Part shown: one piece after another, positions 6,439-6,596 of the stretch
Layout: every line of letters begins with the position of its first letter
Position numbering within the stretch: position 1 is the first letter of the stretch
Source: an uncultured Caryophanales bacterium
GTDB taxonomy: Bacteria; Bacillota_I; Bacilli_A; Acholeplasmatales; Anaeroplasmataceae
DNA: 6,596 nucleotides
Direction of reading: 5' to 3'
Assembly: GCA_946626535.1 (NCBI GenBank)
Contig: CAMOUK010000051.1
Location: 1-6,596, forward strand
Program-made: the position numbers and the translations under genes
The notes under the pieces: generated by a model
The model's database searches: none
The model's input: only the letters and a program-made list of their open reading frames with translations
What the model was told of the DNA's origin: nothing

Positions 6439-6596
6439 ATGAGAAAAGGATTAAAATACATTAGTTTATTTTTAGTGTTATTAATAGCTGTAGTCTTATC
6501 AGCCTGTGAATTAGAAAGTACTAATCCACTTTTTAACAAGGTATTACATTATAGTCATGTAGATTCAAAGGCTGCAACTTGTGAAAAAGACGGAAA
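6439..6596 (+). CDS. Lipoprotein, N-terminal 52 codons only (cut by right window edge)
   Basis: The frame starts at ATG 6439 and runs off the window. The first 22 residues are a lipoprotein signal peptide: MRKGLKY, a hydrophobic core and lipobox LSAC with Cys23 as the lipidation site. The start is fixed by an in-frame TAA at 6433-6435; the nearest Shine-Dalgarno, GGAGG at 6420-6424, is 14 bp upstream, longer than usual. Residues about 40-52 (HVDSKAATCEKDG) resemble the opening of short Cys-containing repeats of the type 'AKAATCTEDG' that I know from surface proteins of gut Firmicutes, in which further Cys residues follow. The visible part shows no enzyme motif, so function is unknown. It follows the protease-nuclease operon after a probable terminator and is likely another surface-exposed protein. 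Confidence 0.8.
   Translation, partial: MRKGLKYISLFLVLLIAVVLSACELESTNPLFNKVLHYSHVDSKAATCEKDG

Noticed and set aside
1..6596. Mycoplasma-type code with TGA read as Trp
   Set aside because: All long frames encode Trp with TGG and end in TAA or TAG without any in-frame TGA, so the standard code is sufficient.

Overview
The window looks like part of an AT-rich chromosome from a low-GC Gram-positive bacterium, most likely a gut-associated Bacillota/Mollicutes-like lineage (RF39/RFN20, Erysipelotrichia or similar). The reasons are strong A/T bias at third codon positions, Shine-Dalgarno sites, lipobox signal peptides, and secreted multidomain proteins typical of gut Firmicutes. Tryptophan is encoded by TGG throughout and no long frame needs TGA read-through, so the standard bacterial code fits. 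The taxonomic guess is inference only.

Layout, all on the + strand: (1) bases 1-1541 hold the 3' part of an ABC exporter gene, a half-transporter with fused membrane and ATPase domains, cut by the left edge. (2) Bases 1542-2012 are a 471-bp intergenic region. It contains a small GC-rich island, a clear intrinsic terminator for the ABC gene, a strong promoter (TTGACT-N17-TATTAT) and a leader of about 290 nt. The leader carries a 5' hairpin, a 20-bp perfect palindrome, three copies of a TTTAAGGGG-type motif, a good cre-like (CcpA) site and an AT-rich stem-loop. (3) Bases 2013-3482 encode a lipoprotein zinc metalloprotease of the M6 (immune inhibitor A-like) type. (4) Only 15 bp downstream, bases 3498-6350 encode a 950-residue secreted nuclease: an endonuclease I (His-Me finger) domain, a helical segment, two OB-fold-like repeats, a beta-sandwich module between Pro-rich linkers, and a C-terminal domain I could not identify. 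(5) A probable terminator follows, and then the first 52 codons of another lipoprotein (6439 to the right edge).

The protease and nuclease are almost certainly one operon. Together they would break down protein and DNA outside the cell: the protease tethered to the membrane by lipid, the nuclease apparently released because no anchor is visible. Nutrient scavenging or attack on protein-DNA matrices (biofilm, mucus, neutrophil traps) are plausible roles, and the cre-like site suggests carbon-source control. The most notable sequence-level signal is a 66-bp block shared at 64/66 identity by the two OB repeats of the nuclease, flanked by DNA that has clearly diverged at synonymous sites. This looks like gene conversion and is a possible site for in-frame recombination.
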